Positions 8,612 to 17,608 of a DNA stretch of 64,000 nt are shown here, piece after piece. Origin of the DNA: Viridibacterium sp035456105. Lineage in GTDB: Bacteria > Pseudomonadota > Gammaproteobacteria > Burkholderiales > Rhodocyclaceae. The DNA is taken from the NCBI GenBank assembly GCA_035456105.1, contig DATIDV010000017.1, forward strand, positions 558,001 to 622,000. Reading direction: 5' to 3'. The notes below the pieces were generated by a model. It did not search any database. It was not told the DNA's origin and saw nothing but the letters and a program-made list of their open reading frames with translations. A program made the position numbers and the translations under genes. How positions within the stretch are numbered: position 1 is the stretch's first letter; the number at the start of each line of letters is the position of its first letter.

Positions 8612-11269
8612 TTACGATGCCGTAGTCGTTTTCTTCGCCTTGCTGGCAGCGGGTTTCTTTGCCGCAGGGGTTTTCGCTGCTGCGGTCTTGGTGGCCGCGG
8701 CTTTCTTGGCCGGCGCCTTGGCTGCAGTGGATTTTTCGGCCTTGGTCTCCGTCCCGGCCTCTTCCTTCGCAGCGGGCTTTGCCTTGGCCGTGGTCTTCGC
8801 GCCAGCAGCTTTGGCCTTCGGCTCGCGCTTCTCGAACTCGAAGCTCACCTTGCCATCTGCACCACGTACCAGGAACGCCGAGAACTTGCGGCGCGTGCGT
8901 GCCGAGATGAAGCCGGTCAGCAGATCCGTGCGTCCCGACGACAACAGCTTCTCCATCTGCTCGCGTTCGATGGCTTGCTGCAGGATCACCTTGCCGGAGC
9001 GGAAATCGCAGCTCTTGCCTGCGCCCAGCGATTTCTCGCAGACGTAGGCCATGCCATGTTCATACACGCCATTGGCGCATTTCGGACATGGCCCGAGTGA
9101 CTTCTGATCGGAGAAGTCTGGCGGCTCACCTGTCTCGTCCTCACGCGGCTGACCGAAATCGAACTCCGGCATCTTGTCGTCGTTGAGCTTGATTTCGGCA
9201 TTGAAGCCGCGGCCCATCTTGTTGCGGAAGCCCATCAACGGCCCCACCTTGCCGGTCGACAGCAGGGTTTCAACTTCACTGATTTCGAATTGACGGCTGG
9301 CGACGATTTTCCACAACGAGTAGTCACAGTTCTGGCACTGGAATTTCTTGTAGTTTTCCTTGATGGTTCCGCCGCATTTCGGGCAAGGCGTCTGCAGCGT
9401 GGCGAAATCGCCGGGCACCGTGTCGGATTCGTATTTCTTGGCGCGCTCGACGATCTCGCGCGTCATCTGCTCGATGTGCTCCATGAAATCGGCGCGTGTC
9501 AGCAGGCCCTTTTCCATTTGTGCCAGCTTGTATTCCCACTCACCCGTCAGTTCTGGTGATGACAGTTCGGTCACGCCCAGACCACGCAACAGCGTGATCA
9601 GCGAGAAGGCCTTGGCCGTCGGAATCAGCTCGCGCCCTTCGCGCAGCACATAGGTTTCCGCGATCAGATTTTCGATGATCTGCGCGCGCGTGGCTGGTGT
9701 GCCAAGACCGCGACCGGCCATGGCTGCGCGCAACTCTTCGTCATCAACCAGCTTGCCCGCGCCTTCCATGGCGGAGAGCAAGGTCGCTTCGTTGTAGCGC
9801 GCTGGCGGCTTGGTGACGTTGGCCTTGACCAGTACTTCGTCGGTCTTGACCGTCTCGCCCGGTTTGACGGGCACCAGCGAGCCAGTGGCCTCTTCGCCGT
9901 CGACCGCGCCTTCCTTGCCATGCACCGTCAGCCAGCCCGGATTGACCAGCACCTTGCCTTCGGTCTTGAAGGCTTCGTTTTCGACGCGCGTGATACGCGT
10001 TGTGATCATGTATTCGGCAGCTGGATAGAACACCGACAGGAAGCGCTTGGTGACTAGGTCGTAGATCTTCTGCTCGGCTTCCGACAGGTTCTTCGGCTCC
10101 GTGCCGGTCGGGATGATGGCGAAGTGATCCGAGATCTTGGCGTTGTTGAAGATGCGCTTGTTGGGATGCACCCAGCCGTTCTTGATGATTTCGGTGGCGA
10201 AGTTCTTGTACTCGCTTGGCAAGGCGGCGAGGATGCCTGGCACCGTGGCGACGTAGTCTTCCGGCAGCGCGCGTGCATCGGTACGCGGATAGGTCAGGAC
10301 CTTGTGCTTTTCATACAGCGCCTGGGCGATCTGCAAGGTGGTGCGCGCCGAGAAACCGAATCGACCATTGCCTTCGCGTTGTAGCGAAGTCAGATCGAAG
10401 AGAAGCGGCGAGAGCTGGTTCGAGGGCTTGGCTTCTTCCTCGAAGATGCCGGGCTTGCCTTCGCACTTGGCGCGCAGCGCTTCGGCGGCTTTGACGTCCC
10501 ACAAGCGATTGGCTGTGGCGTGCTCGTCGCCTTCCGGCTTTTTGAATTTTTCGTCGAACCAGCGACCGACATAGCCGCCTGCCGAAGCACCGAAGTGGCC
10601 TTCGACCTCCCAGTAGTCACGCGACTTGAAAGCGCGGATGCGTTCTTCGCGCTCGACCATGATGGCCAGCGTCGGCGTCTGTACGCGACCCACCGTGGTC
10701 AGGTGGAAGCCGCCGGTCTTGGAGTTGAATGCGGTCATGGCACGCGTGCCATTGATGCCGATCAGCCAGTCGCTTTCCGCGCGGCACGTGGCGGCTTCAC
10801 GCAGGCCGGACATCTCGTTCGAGGTCCGCAACGCCTGGAAGCCGTCGCGGATCGATTGCGCGGTCATGCTCTGCAGCCACAGGCGGCGTTGCGGCTTGGC
10901 CGTGCCGGAATGGTCTGCAATATAGGTAAAGATCAGCTCGCCTTCGCGGCCCGCGTCACATGCGTTGATCAGGCCGACGACGTCCTTGCGCTTGATCAGG
11001 CGGGTCAGCAGGCGCAAGCGTTCGGCAGTTTTCTCGACCGGGTTCAGCTTGAAGTGCGGCGGAATGACCGGCAGGTGAGCGAACGACCACTTGCCGCGCT
11101 TGACTTCGAATTCTTCGGGAATCGCCAGCTCCAGCAGGTGACCGATGGCGGAGGACAGCACATATTCCTCGCTCTCAAAGTAGTCACCATCACGGGTAAA
11201 GCCGCCGAGGGCTCGCGCAATGTCCTGCGCAACGGAAGGCTTTTCGGCAATGATCAGCTGTTTGCTCAT
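8612..11269 (-). CDS. topB: DNA topoisomerase III (type IA)
   Basis: 885 residues. The N-terminal TOPRIM domain starts LIIAEKPSVAQDIARALGG and has the metal-binding CDAGREGELI. The catalytic tyrosine lies in LTYPRTDARALP, about residue 320. The C-terminus holds two CxxC zinc-ribbon repeats (CPKCGGTIKENY and CPKCANGVYEHG), then a roughly 70-residue Lys/Ala-rich tail resembling histone H1. The enzyme relaxes or decatenates DNA by single-strand passage. ATG at 11269 is the natural start. It is the last gene of the lysM-dprA-smg-topB run. The zinc ribbons and basic tail make it longer than E. coli TopB (about 650 residues) and closer to TopA in size, so annotation as topA is an alternative. Confidence 0.9.
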   Translation of the reverse strand: MSKQLIIAEKPSVAQDIARALGGFTRDGDYFESEEYVLSSAIGHLLELAIPEEFEVKRGKWSFAHLPVIPPHFKLNPVEKTAERLRLLTRLIKRKDVVGLINACDAGREGELIFTYIADHSGTAKPQRRLWLQSMTAQSIRDGFQALRTSNEMSGLREAATCRAESDWLIGINGTRAMTAFNSKTGGFHLTTVGRVQTPTLAIMVEREERIRAFKSRDYWEVEGHFGASAGGYVGRWFDEKFKKPEGDEHATANRLWDVKAAEALRAKCEGKPGIFEEEAKPSNQLSPLLFDLTSLQREGNGRFGFSARTTLQIAQALYEKHKVLTYPRTDARALPEDYVATVPGILAALPSEYKNFATEIIKNGWVHPNKRIFNNAKISDHFAIIPTGTEPKNLSEAEQKIYDLVTKRFLSVFYPAAEYMITTRITRVENEAFKTEGKVLVNPGWLTVHGKEGAVDGEEATGSLVPVKPGETVKTDEVLVKANVTKPPARYNEATLLSAMEGAGKLVDDEELRAAMAGRGLGTPATRAQIIENLIAETYVLREGRELIPTAKAFSLITLLRGLGVTELSSPELTGEWEYKLAQMEKGLLTRADFMEHIEQMTREIVERAKKYESDTVPGDFATLQTPCPKCGGTIKENYKKFQCQNCDYSLWKIVASRQFEISEVETLLSTGKVGPLMGFRNKMGRGFNAEIKLNDDKMPEFDFGQPREDETGEPPDFSDQKSLGPCPKCANGVYEHGMAYVCEKSLGAGKSCDFRSGKVILQQAIEREQMEKLLSSGRTDLLTGFISARTRRKFSAFLVRGADGKVSFEFEKREPKAKAAGAKTTAKAKPAAKEEAGTETKAEKSTAAKAPAKKAAATKTAAAKTPAAKKPAASKAKKTTTAS

Positions 11270-11371
11270 GCTGTCGGATAGGTCCAGAAGAATTGCAGAT
11301 GTGGCGGGAAAGCAGATTCTCCAGAGCAGCTGTTACGGCCTGCATACCCTGAAAAGGCTCTCCATAATTGA

Positions 11372-11395
11372 GTTCGCCGGGCGAGCCCGGCGAAC
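11372..11395 (-). terminator. Hairpin between smg and topB
   Basis: Perfect inverted repeat with arms GTTCGCCGGG and CCCGGCGAAC and a 4-base loop. No U-run follows, so it may attenuate or mark an mRNA end rather than act as a full intrinsic terminator. Confidence 0.4.
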
Positions 11396-11477
11396 AATGC
11401 GTGTAGATGATAGGCGTCGCCGGAAGAATCGCGCAAGTCGCAAGCCAATAAAGGCGAGCAGGCGGTGACGTACAAGC

Positions 11478-11966
11478 TCAGTGAATGGGCAGCACTTCGG
11501 CCCAGTCGCCATCTTCCTCGTCGGTTTCTTCGGTCAGCAGTTCGTCGAGGATCAGCGTGTCCATGCTGGCCTGCTGCTGCCACAACACCATGAGCACGAT
11601 GACCTTGAATTTGGACAGCGAGACTTCCGGCTCAGGCAGCGCCATGGCGCGCTCAATGATCATCTCGCGCTGACGGGCATCCAGCGTGCGATTGGCTTCG
11701 AGAAAGGCCAAGAAGCCGCGGCAGTCGATGTCGACGCGCGCCTGTTCCTCTTCGGTAAAGATGCGGATCGAGCGACTGTCGGCGTCGAAACTGGCCGTAG
11801 GTTCGCTGACGATGCAGCGCAGGCCGGAGAGCCATTCAATGGCTTCGGAGATTTCGCCTTCCTCGAATCCGGCAGCGGACAGCTTGCGTGCAAGCTGCTC
11901 CGGTTCGGCGGGACAAGCCTCAGCGTAGCCGTAGGTTTCAAATAGATAGACAAGTATGTCGATCAT
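11478..11966 (-). CDS. smg: Smg family protein (DUF494)
   Basis: 162 residues beginning MIDILVYLFETYGYAEA, the characteristic start of the Smg family, with an acidic C-terminus (ETDEEDGDWAEVLPIH). The family has no proven biochemical role; it is almost always next to dprA and a topoisomerase gene in beta- and gammaproteobacteria, as here. It lies 46 bases downstream of dprA and is likely co-transcribed. The start ATG at 11966 gives the standard family length. Function in DNA uptake or topology is suggested only by context. Confidence 0.9.
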   Translation of the reverse strand: MIDILVYLFETYGYAEACPAEPEQLARKLSAAGFEEGEISEAIEWLSGLRCIVSEPTASFDADSRSIRIFTEEEQARVDIDCRGFLAFLEANRTLDARQREMIIERAMALPEPEVSLSKFKVIVLMVLWQQQASMDTLILDELLTEETDEEDGDWAEVLPIH

Positions 11967-12012
11967 ATGCGCGTTCCCTCGGCATGCACCTTCTTACTGG
12001 TCAGAACGGTGC

Positions 12013-13101
12013 TTATTGGATTCTTTGCAGCCTTCCACCCGGCAGGCGTTCCACACGCCCTTCGAGTTCCAGTACTGTCAGCATGGCGAAGAGTGAATCC
12101 GCCGTCAAGCCGGCGCGGTCGCAGAGTGTGTCGGCGTCAACAGGGTCGAAGCCGATCAGGGACAGCAGGCGGGATGCTTCATCCGGCGGCCTTTCCGCTT
12201 CCGCAGGCGCCGCCAGTCGCGGCGAGTTCGTATCCCAGCGTAACTCTTCGAGCACGTCCTGCGCACTTTCGACGAGTTTTGCACCTTGTTTGATGAGCTG
12301 GTGGCAGCCTTTGGCCAGCGGCGAATGGATTGAGCCGGGAATGGCGAAGACCTCGCGCCCCTGTTCCAGTGCCATGCGTGCCGTAATAAGGGAGCCGCTG
12401 CCGACAGCCGCCTCGACGACCAGCACGCCGCGCGACAGGCCGGAAATCAGGCGATTGCGACGTGGGAAGTTGTAGGCGGCAGCGGGTGTGCCGAGCGCGA
12501 ACTCACTGATGACAACGCCGCCCTCGACGATGCGGCGCGCCAGATCGGCATTGCTGGCGGGGTAGATCCGGTCTGCCCCGGTGCCGATCACCGCGACGGT
12601 GCTACCGGGACCGTCCAGTGCGCCGCGATGGGCAGCAGCGTCAATGCCAAGAGCCAGACCGCTGACAACGGTCAGACCCGCCTGCGACAAGGCACGCGCG
12701 AAGGCTTCTGCATTGCCATTGCCTTGTGCAGTGGCATTGCGCGAGCCGACCAGAGCTATGGCGGGGCGATTGAGAAGCGCGATATTGCCCTTGGCGTAGA
12801 GCAGGCAGGGCGGGTCCGCGGTTTGCAGCAGGCCTTGAGGAAAGGCCAGGTCGGCAAGCGTCAGAACGTGGTTGCCGGGTTCAGCGAGCCACGCCAAGGC
12901 ACGAGCAATGCTGGCTTCCGTGTCGTGGTCGAGGAGTTGGTCGGCAAGCTTGCTGCCGATGACTTCGGCCAGCGCAGAACGTTTGGCGGAAAATACCTGT
13001 TCAGGCAGGCCGAAGGCGGCGAGTAGCTGGCGCTGGCGCTCCGGGCCGATACCCGGAACGCTGGTCAGACGCAGCCAGGAGCGAAGTTCCTGCCCGCTCA
13101 C
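12013..13101 (-). CDS. dprA: DNA-processing protein DprA
   Basis: 362 residues. N-terminal helix-hairpin-helix-like region (WLRLTSVPGIGPERQRQLL), then the Rossmann-like DprA core with SGLALGIDAAAHRGAL, VIGTGADRIYPASN and VISEFALGTPA, then a C-terminal winged-helix-like domain. DprA binds incoming single-stranded DNA and loads RecA during natural transformation. The start is GTG at 13101, 25 bases after the LysM gene; its ribosome-binding site is weak, so coupling to the upstream gene is plausible. The length is normal for the family. Confidence 0.95.
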   Translation of the reverse strand: MSGQELRSWLRLTSVPGIGPERQRQLLAAFGLPEQVFSAKRSALAEVIGSKLADQLLDHDTEASIARALAWLAEPGNHVLTLADLAFPQGLLQTADPPCLLYAKGNIALLNRPAIALVGSRNATAQGNGNAEAFARALSQAGLTVVSGLALGIDAAAHRGALDGPGSTVAVIGTGADRIYPASNADLARRIVEGGVVISEFALGTPAAAYNFPRRNRLISGLSRGVLVVEAAVGSGSLITARMALEQGREVFAIPGSIHSPLAKGCHQLIKQGAKLVESAQDVLEELRWDTNSPRLAAPAEAERPPDEASRLLSLIGFDPVDADTLCDRAGLTADSLFAMLTVLELEGRVERLPGGRLQRIQ

Positions 13102-13126
13102 TGATGCCGTAATACAGGCTTACGGC

Positions 13127-14212
13127 TTACGGCGCTACAGCCGAGTCGCCGACCTGCACCGGCAGGTTGCTGTCGAGAACGATAGCGTAGGAGAGGCGAT
13201 TGAAGACGCGGAACACCATGGCAAGACCGAAGCGCTCGCTTGGCAGCGGAATATGCTGCGCGCGCTCGTCGCCCGTACGCCCACGATAGGTCGCTTCGCC
13301 GCGGTAGCGGTCAAGCCCGATGACTTGTCCCGGCTCGACGTTCTTATCACGACCAGCGTTGATGGTGACGATGCCGAAGCGGCCAGTCTGTTCGAGACCG
13401 CCGTAGATGCTGGCCACGACCGCATTAAGATCGGCCGGCGCCCTGCGCGGCACGGCAGCAAATGCGGTTTCCTTGCCTGTAGGTAGCAGGTGATCGCTGG
13501 TCTGGACTTCGTGCTTGGTCTTCAAGACTGTCAGCGCAGCCGCGGTATTGCCATTTTCAGGCGTTGTCACGCGGGCGTTGCCGACCAGAATGTTCTCGTA
13601 ACCGAGCACTTCGCCCGTGACTGGATCCGCAATGGGCGTACCCGGGCGATAAATTGACCACACATCCTGGCCCGGCACCAGGTGACGCGCGAAGATCGTT
13701 GCATTAGCACCGACGACTACGCGATCTTCCTGGAGAGCAATCACCGTACCGACGTCCGCAGGGTTGGCCGTGTCCGTTACCAGTGGTTCGATCAGCAGTG
13801 CCTGGATGTACTGCAGCGGTACTGTCGACAGCGCGTTGGCGGGCGTTGAATAGACTTGCGGCGAGAGCTTTTCGTAAGGGCTGGCCTGGCTGCCCGGCGG
13901 CGTGAGCGACAGGGTCATGCTATTGCGATCGAGGTAGATCACTTGACCGGGATAGATCCAGTGCGGATTCTTGATCTGATCGGTGTTGAGCTTCCAGACT
14001 TCAGGCCAGCGCCATGGTGACTTGAGGAATTTGCCGGAGATGCCCCACAGGGTGTCGCCCTTGACGACGGTGTAGCTATCCGGTGCGTTGTCGGCCAGCT
14101 CCAGCTTGTCTTTGCTGACGGCGGCGCCCGGTGTCTGCGCCAGAGCAGAGCCTGTTACGCCTGTCGTCAAGGCAGCGAGCGCCAGAAAAAGCGCGGAAGA
14201 GAAGCGTTTCAT
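13127..14212 (-). CDS. LysM domain-containing periplasmic protein
   Basis: 361 residues. A clear Sec signal peptide (residues 1-26, ending GSALAQ) is followed by a LysM domain (about residues 40-95: YTVVKGDTLWGISGKF, then WPEVWKLNTDQIKNPHWIYPGQVIYL). The longer C-terminal part is family-typical but uncharacterised. LysM binds peptidoglycan N-acetylglucosamine, placing the protein in the periplasm at the cell wall. Homologues lie directly before dprA in many betaproteobacteria. I chose ATG at 14212 because the signal peptide starts there; the frame continues upstream to 14353 without support. It is divergent from def. Confidence 0.85.
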   Translation of the reverse strand: MKRFSSALFLALAALTTGVTGSALAQTPGAAVSKDKLELADNAPDSYTVVKGDTLWGISGKFLKSPWRWPEVWKLNTDQIKNPHWIYPGQVIYLDRNSMTLSLTPPGSQASPYEKLSPQVYSTPANALSTVPLQYIQALLIEPLVTDTANPADVGTVIALQEDRVVVGANATIFARHLVPGQDVWSIYRPGTPIADPVTGEVLGYENILVGNARVTTPENGNTAAALTVLKTKHEVQTSDHLLPTGKETAFAAVPRRAPADLNAVVASIYGGLEQTGRFGIVTINAGRDKNVEPGQVIGLDRYRGEATYRGRTGDERAQHIPLPSERFGLAMVFRVFNRLSYAIVLDSNLPVQVGDSAVAP

Positions 14213-14359
14213 AGCCAACCCCGTTTTGGTGATGGGTGCACACGTTCGATGTGCGTTGTTAGACAAGCTGCTGGTGTTGCACATGGCTTGCGCCGCACGG
14301 CGCAAACTATTTGCGCCCGCTCTTGCCAAAGTGACTTGAGATAACGGCATCAAGCCCGA

Positions 14360-14372
14360 AAAATATATAATT
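14360..14372 (+). promoter_or_regulatory. Possible -10 element for def-fmt
   Basis: An AT-rich patch contains a perfect TATAAT at 14366-14371, about 85 bases before the def start, within the 245-base divergent region shared with the LysM gene. No convincing -35 box lies at the normal distance, so this is tentative. Confidence 0.3.
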
Positions 14373-14457
14373 AGCAGCCATGTGCATGCTCAAGTGTTGC
14401 ATTAGATTCTGCACGTAGCCGCCTCATCCTTCAAGGTTTTCGGGATTTTTCAGACAA

Positions 14458-14961
14458 ATGGCCCTGCTGAACATACTTCATTACCCGGACCCGAGACTCC
14501 ACAAGAAAGCCGTTCCGGTCAAGCTTGTGGACGATCGTATCCGACGATTGGTCGCCGACATGGCTGAGACCATGTACGCCGCACCCGGCATTGGTCTGGC
14601 GGCGAATCAGGTGGACGTACAACTGCGAGTGGTCGTGATCGACGTGTCCGAAGACAAGACCGGCCTTCGCGCGTACATCAATCCCGAGATTCTCGAGCGT
14701 GATGGTGAACAGGTCTGCGAGGAGGGCTGCTTGTCGGTACCTGGCGTCTACGAAAAGGTCGCACGCTCGGCGTGGGTACGTGTTCGTGCCCTTGACGAAA
14801 AGGGCCAGCCATTCGAGTTCGAAGCCGACGGCCTGATGGCAGTCTGCATCCAGCACGAAATCGATCACCTCGACGGTAAGGTGTTCGTCGAGCACCTGTC
14901 GTTGCTCAAGCAGAACCGCATCAAGAACAAACTCATCAAGCGCTCGCGCATTACGGCTTGA
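14458..14961 (+). CDS. def: Peptide deformylase
   Basis: 167 residues with all three deformylase motifs: GIGLAANQVD (motif 1), EEGCLSVPG with the metal-binding Cys (motif 2), and QHEIDHLDGK with the two metal-binding His and catalytic Glu (motif 3). It removes the formyl group from nascent proteins and acts at the ribosome exit in the cytoplasm. ATG at 14458 gives the typical N-terminus ALLNILHYPDPRLHKKAV. It lies 84 bases upstream of fmt; the pair is one of the most conserved in bacteria. Confidence 0.97.
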   Translation: MALLNILHYPDPRLHKKAVPVKLVDDRIRRLVADMAETMYAAPGIGLAANQVDVQLRVVVIDVSEDKTGLRAYINPEILERDGEQVCEEGCLSVPGVYEKVARSAWVRVRALDEKGQPFEFEADGLMAVCIQHEIDHLDGKVFVEHLSLLKQNRIKNKLIKRSRITA

Positions 14962-15045
14962 AGCCGCTGAGGAGTCAGGGCGGGGAAATACCGTCGCTCC
15001 TGACTTCTCGCCCCTTCCTTCCTACATTCTCCTTCGTACATTTCC

Positions 15046-15978
15046 ATGCGTGTAGCTTTTGCCGGAACTCCGGAATTCGCCGCTGTGGCACTCAAGGCCT
15101 TGCTTGACGCGGGCTTCAATGTGCCGCTCGTCCTGACGCAGCCGGACCGTCCTGCAGGTCGCGGCATGAGTCTGCACGCCAGTGCGGTCAAACAAGTCGC
15201 GCTGGAAGCTGACATCGTCATCGATCAGCCGGAAAAGCTTCGTACGCCAGAGCAGCAGCAGAAGTTGCGCGAGTGCGCGCCGGACGTTCTGGTGGTGGCC
15301 GCCTATGGCCTGATCCTGCCACAGGCCGTGCTGGATATGCCGCGCCTGGGCTGCCTGAATATCCATGCTTCATTGCTGCCCCGCTGGCGCGGCGCCGCGC
15401 CGATTCATCGTGCCGTCGAGGCCGGTGACGCCGAGACGGGCATCACCATCATGCAGATGGATGCGGGGCTGGATACGGGTGCCATGCTGAGCATGCAGTC
15501 ATTGCCGATTCTCGCGCATGACACCACGGCCAGTCTTCACGACAAGCTCGCGGGGTTAGGCGGCGACATGATCGTGGCGGCCCTGCGTGCGCTGGAAAAA
15601 GGCGCGCTTCGCGCTACGCCACAGCCAGCCGATGGCGTGACCTATGCCAGCAAGATTGCCAAGAGCGAAAGCTCGCTGGATTTTGCTCAGCCCGCGGCGG
15701 TTCTTGCACGCCGCTTGCGAGCGTTTGATCCGTTTCCTGCCGGTGCGGCCAGTATCAACGGCACGACCATCAAGCTGTGGGCGGGCGAGGCAGTGGATAT
15801 GGCCGGCACACCGGGGGCCGTGCTGCAGGTCAGTGATGCGGGTGTCGTGGTGGCTTGCGGCGAAGGCGCCTTGCGTCTCACCGAGCTGCAGAAGCCCGGA
15901 GGCAAGCGCCTGCCAGTGCGGGAATTCCTGCGGGGGTTTCCGGTTGAAGTGGGCGCATGTTTCAGCAAGGGTGCGTAG
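15046..15978 (+). CDS. fmt: Methionyl-tRNA formyltransferase
   Basis: 310 residues, the normal length. The N-terminal formyl-transferase domain shows VAFAGTPEFAAVALKALL, the catalytic HASLLPRWRGAAPIHRAV and GITIMQMDAGLDTGAM; the C-terminal OB-like domain recognises tRNA. It transfers a formyl group from 10-formyl-tetrahydrofolate to initiator Met-tRNA. It follows def on the same strand and ends at a hairpin-rich convergent region. Confidence 0.97.
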   Translation: MRVAFAGTPEFAAVALKALLDAGFNVPLVLTQPDRPAGRGMSLHASAVKQVALEADIVIDQPEKLRTPEQQQKLRECAPDVLVVAAYGLILPQAVLDMPRLGCLNIHASLLPRWRGAAPIHRAVEAGDAETGITIMQMDAGLDTGAMLSMQSLPILAHDTTASLHDKLAGLGGDMIVAALRALEKGALRATPQPADGVTYASKIAKSESSLDFAQPAAVLARRLRAFDPFPAGAASINGTTIKLWAGEAVDMAGTPGAVLQVSDAGVVVACGEGALRLTELQKPGGKRLPVREFLRGFPVEVGACFSKGA

Positions 15979-15979
15979 G

Positions 15980-16075
15980 GCGGAACGCAAAGCGGTTCCG
16001 CCGGGCTTGGGCCAATACGCACGCTGCGTAAAGCCGCCAATCGGCGGCTGGCGGATACTCCGAAGGAGATCCGCC
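15980..16075. repeat. Hairpin-rich intergenic cassette between fmt and the SEC-C gene
   Basis: Three consecutive inverted repeats fill the gap between convergent genes: GCGGAAC/GTTCCGC (15980-16001), GCCGCC/GGCGGC (16033-16048), and a long stem GGCGGAT-CTCC/GGAG-ATCCGCC (16050-16075). The pattern resembles the dispersed palindromic cassettes common between convergent genes in proteobacteria, and could also stop transcription from both sides. Confidence 0.5.
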
Positions 16076-16086
16076 TTACCCGGCCG

Positions 16087-16815
16087 CTAGTTCAGTAGCC
16101 GCGTCGGCTCGGCAGGCGCGCCACAACATTTCTTGAACTTCTTACCGCTGCCGCACGGACAGATGTCGTTGCGGCCGGGCTGTGCGTCCGCGCGATGCGG
16201 CACGCGTGGCGCCGTCATGACGCGCAACCAGCGGCGCCAGAAAGCGTAGACATATTGCAGGCCGGCCGCGGTGACGCTGATCAGCTCGTCGCGTTCCGCC
16301 GTTGTCAGCGGATGGCCGGGGGATTTTTCGCCGGTATCGAAGGCGCCAATGATGCTCAGCAGGGTGACGCACTCTTCGTCTTCTTCGAGCGCATCCCAGT
16401 GCGCGTCCTTGAGCCAGTTCAGCCCTGCGCGGAAACCGCGTGCCCAGCCTTCGCCAAGCGGATGGCCGCTGGTGGCGGGATCGTCGAGCAAAGGGAAATA
16501 CATGGCGTCGGGGCCTTCCTTGGCGCTGACGCCGGACCAGTCTTCGCGAAACCCCTGCGCCAGATGGTTCCAGTGACGCATCAGCAATTGCAGGCAGCGA
16601 CGCCCGGCGGCCTCGCTCGACCACTCCGGCGCTTCCTCGCCGAGGACGATAGGCAACCATTCGCTGGGCGGTACCGTTTCGGGTCCGATGACGAGCGCGC
16701 AGATCAGGCCGTCGAGCTCTTCCAGCGAGTGTGAGTCCGCGTGCTGTGACAGCAGGGCATCCAGCTCATCGAGTTCGTCGTCATGCAGCGCACCGTGCGC
16801 GAGATGAGGCGTCAT
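16087..16815 (-). CDS. UPF0149/YecA family protein with C-terminal SEC-C zinc motif
   Basis: 242 residues. The main domain (LDALLSQHADSHSLEELDGLICALVIGPE and onwards) is the YecA/UPF0149 family fold. The C-terminus carries NDICPCGSGKKFKKCCG, the SEC-C zinc-binding motif also found at the end of SecA. In E. coli YecA interacts with ribosomes and SecA-like pathways, but the function is not settled. ATG at 16815 overlaps the stop of the upstream gene by 4 bases (ATGA), so the two form an operon. The open frame extends far upstream, but only this start gives the family N-terminus. Confidence 0.85.
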   Translation of the reverse strand: MTPHLAHGALHDDELDELDALLSQHADSHSLEELDGLICALVIGPETVPPSEWLPIVLGEEAPEWSSEAAGRRCLQLLMRHWNHLAQGFREDWSGVSAKEGPDAMYFPLLDDPATSGHPLGEGWARGFRAGLNWLKDAHWDALEEDEECVTLLSIIGAFDTGEKSPGHPLTTAERDELISVTAAGLQYVYAFWRRWLRVMTAPRVPHRADAQPGRNDICPCGSGKKFKKCCGAPAEPTRLLN

Positions 16816-17330
16816 TGCGGTTCTGCTCTTTCTTGAATCACCGGCTTGCGCCGGATGTACAGGGTCTTGTCGACACTGGCAACGACGTTGCCCTGCGTGT
16901 CCGTAATGTCGACCGTGTAGTGTGGTTCGTACTTTTCGCCGCCAGCGGTCTGGCGGTGGATATCTGCAAGTATCGCATCGTCGATGCGGAATTGCGCGCG
17001 CACCGTGCCACGCGCCGGCAGCTTGAAGTCGATGTGCGAGGCGCTGTCCCAGACGACGTAGTCCTTGCCGATATTGCGCAGGATCAGCAGCGCGAAGAAC
17101 GGGTCGGTCATGGCGAACAGCGAGCCGCCGAAGTGGGTGCCGAAGATATTGGTGTTGATGAGGCGCTGATGCATGCGCACGCGGGCTTCGCGGAAGTCCG
17201 TGCTGAGGTATTCGACGTGTATGCCGGCGCCGATGAAGGGCGGCCAGATATTGATGAACAGACGCGTCGCCCAGGCTGGCGGAGTTGCGTTGCGCAGAAA
17301 ACCCTGCCGAAGTTTGGGATTGTGGCTCAT
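16812..17330 (-). CDS. DUF4442 hotdog-fold thioesterase-like protein
   Basis: 172 residues resembling the DUF4442/YiiD-C hotdog family: WPPFIGAGIHVEYLSTDFREARVRM, then NIFGTHFGGSLFAMTDPFFALL, then the hydrophobic KDYVVWDSASHIDFKLPARG. Hotdog proteins of this group are related to acyl-CoA or acyl-ACP thioesterases, but no substrate is known. It is the first gene of a two-gene operon with the YecA-like protein. Its promoter must lie in the 278-base region shared with the divergent hemolysin-III-type gene. Confidence 0.78.
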   Translation of the reverse strand: MSHNPKLRQGFLRNATPPAWATRLFINIWPPFIGAGIHVEYLSTDFREARVRMHQRLINTNIFGTHFGGSLFAMTDPFFALLILRNIGKDYVVWDSASHIDFKLPARGTVRAQFRIDDAILADIHRQTAGGEKYEPHYTVDITDTQGNVVASVDKTLYIRRKPVIQERAEPQ

Positions 17331-17608
17331 GCGTGCATCTGGAAAGGAACGGGGTGGTGCGGCAACGAAGTCGGCACTCTACCCGACCCCAACCTCGCAG
17401 CACGGCCCTGGCCTTGTTCAATGATGGGAATCGTTAATTTTTGGCATTTCCGGATATTAATCATCGCTGCCGTCCTCGGACTGCGCCGGTCGCTTCCGTT
17501 GTTCCCTCGCAGCGCAAGCCAATGCGGCACGCATTGATCAATCTCACATGCGTGTCGCGGCGCTTCGTGGAATGATGGGCCTGCGGCAATCAGAGCAGGA
17601 GCATCATC

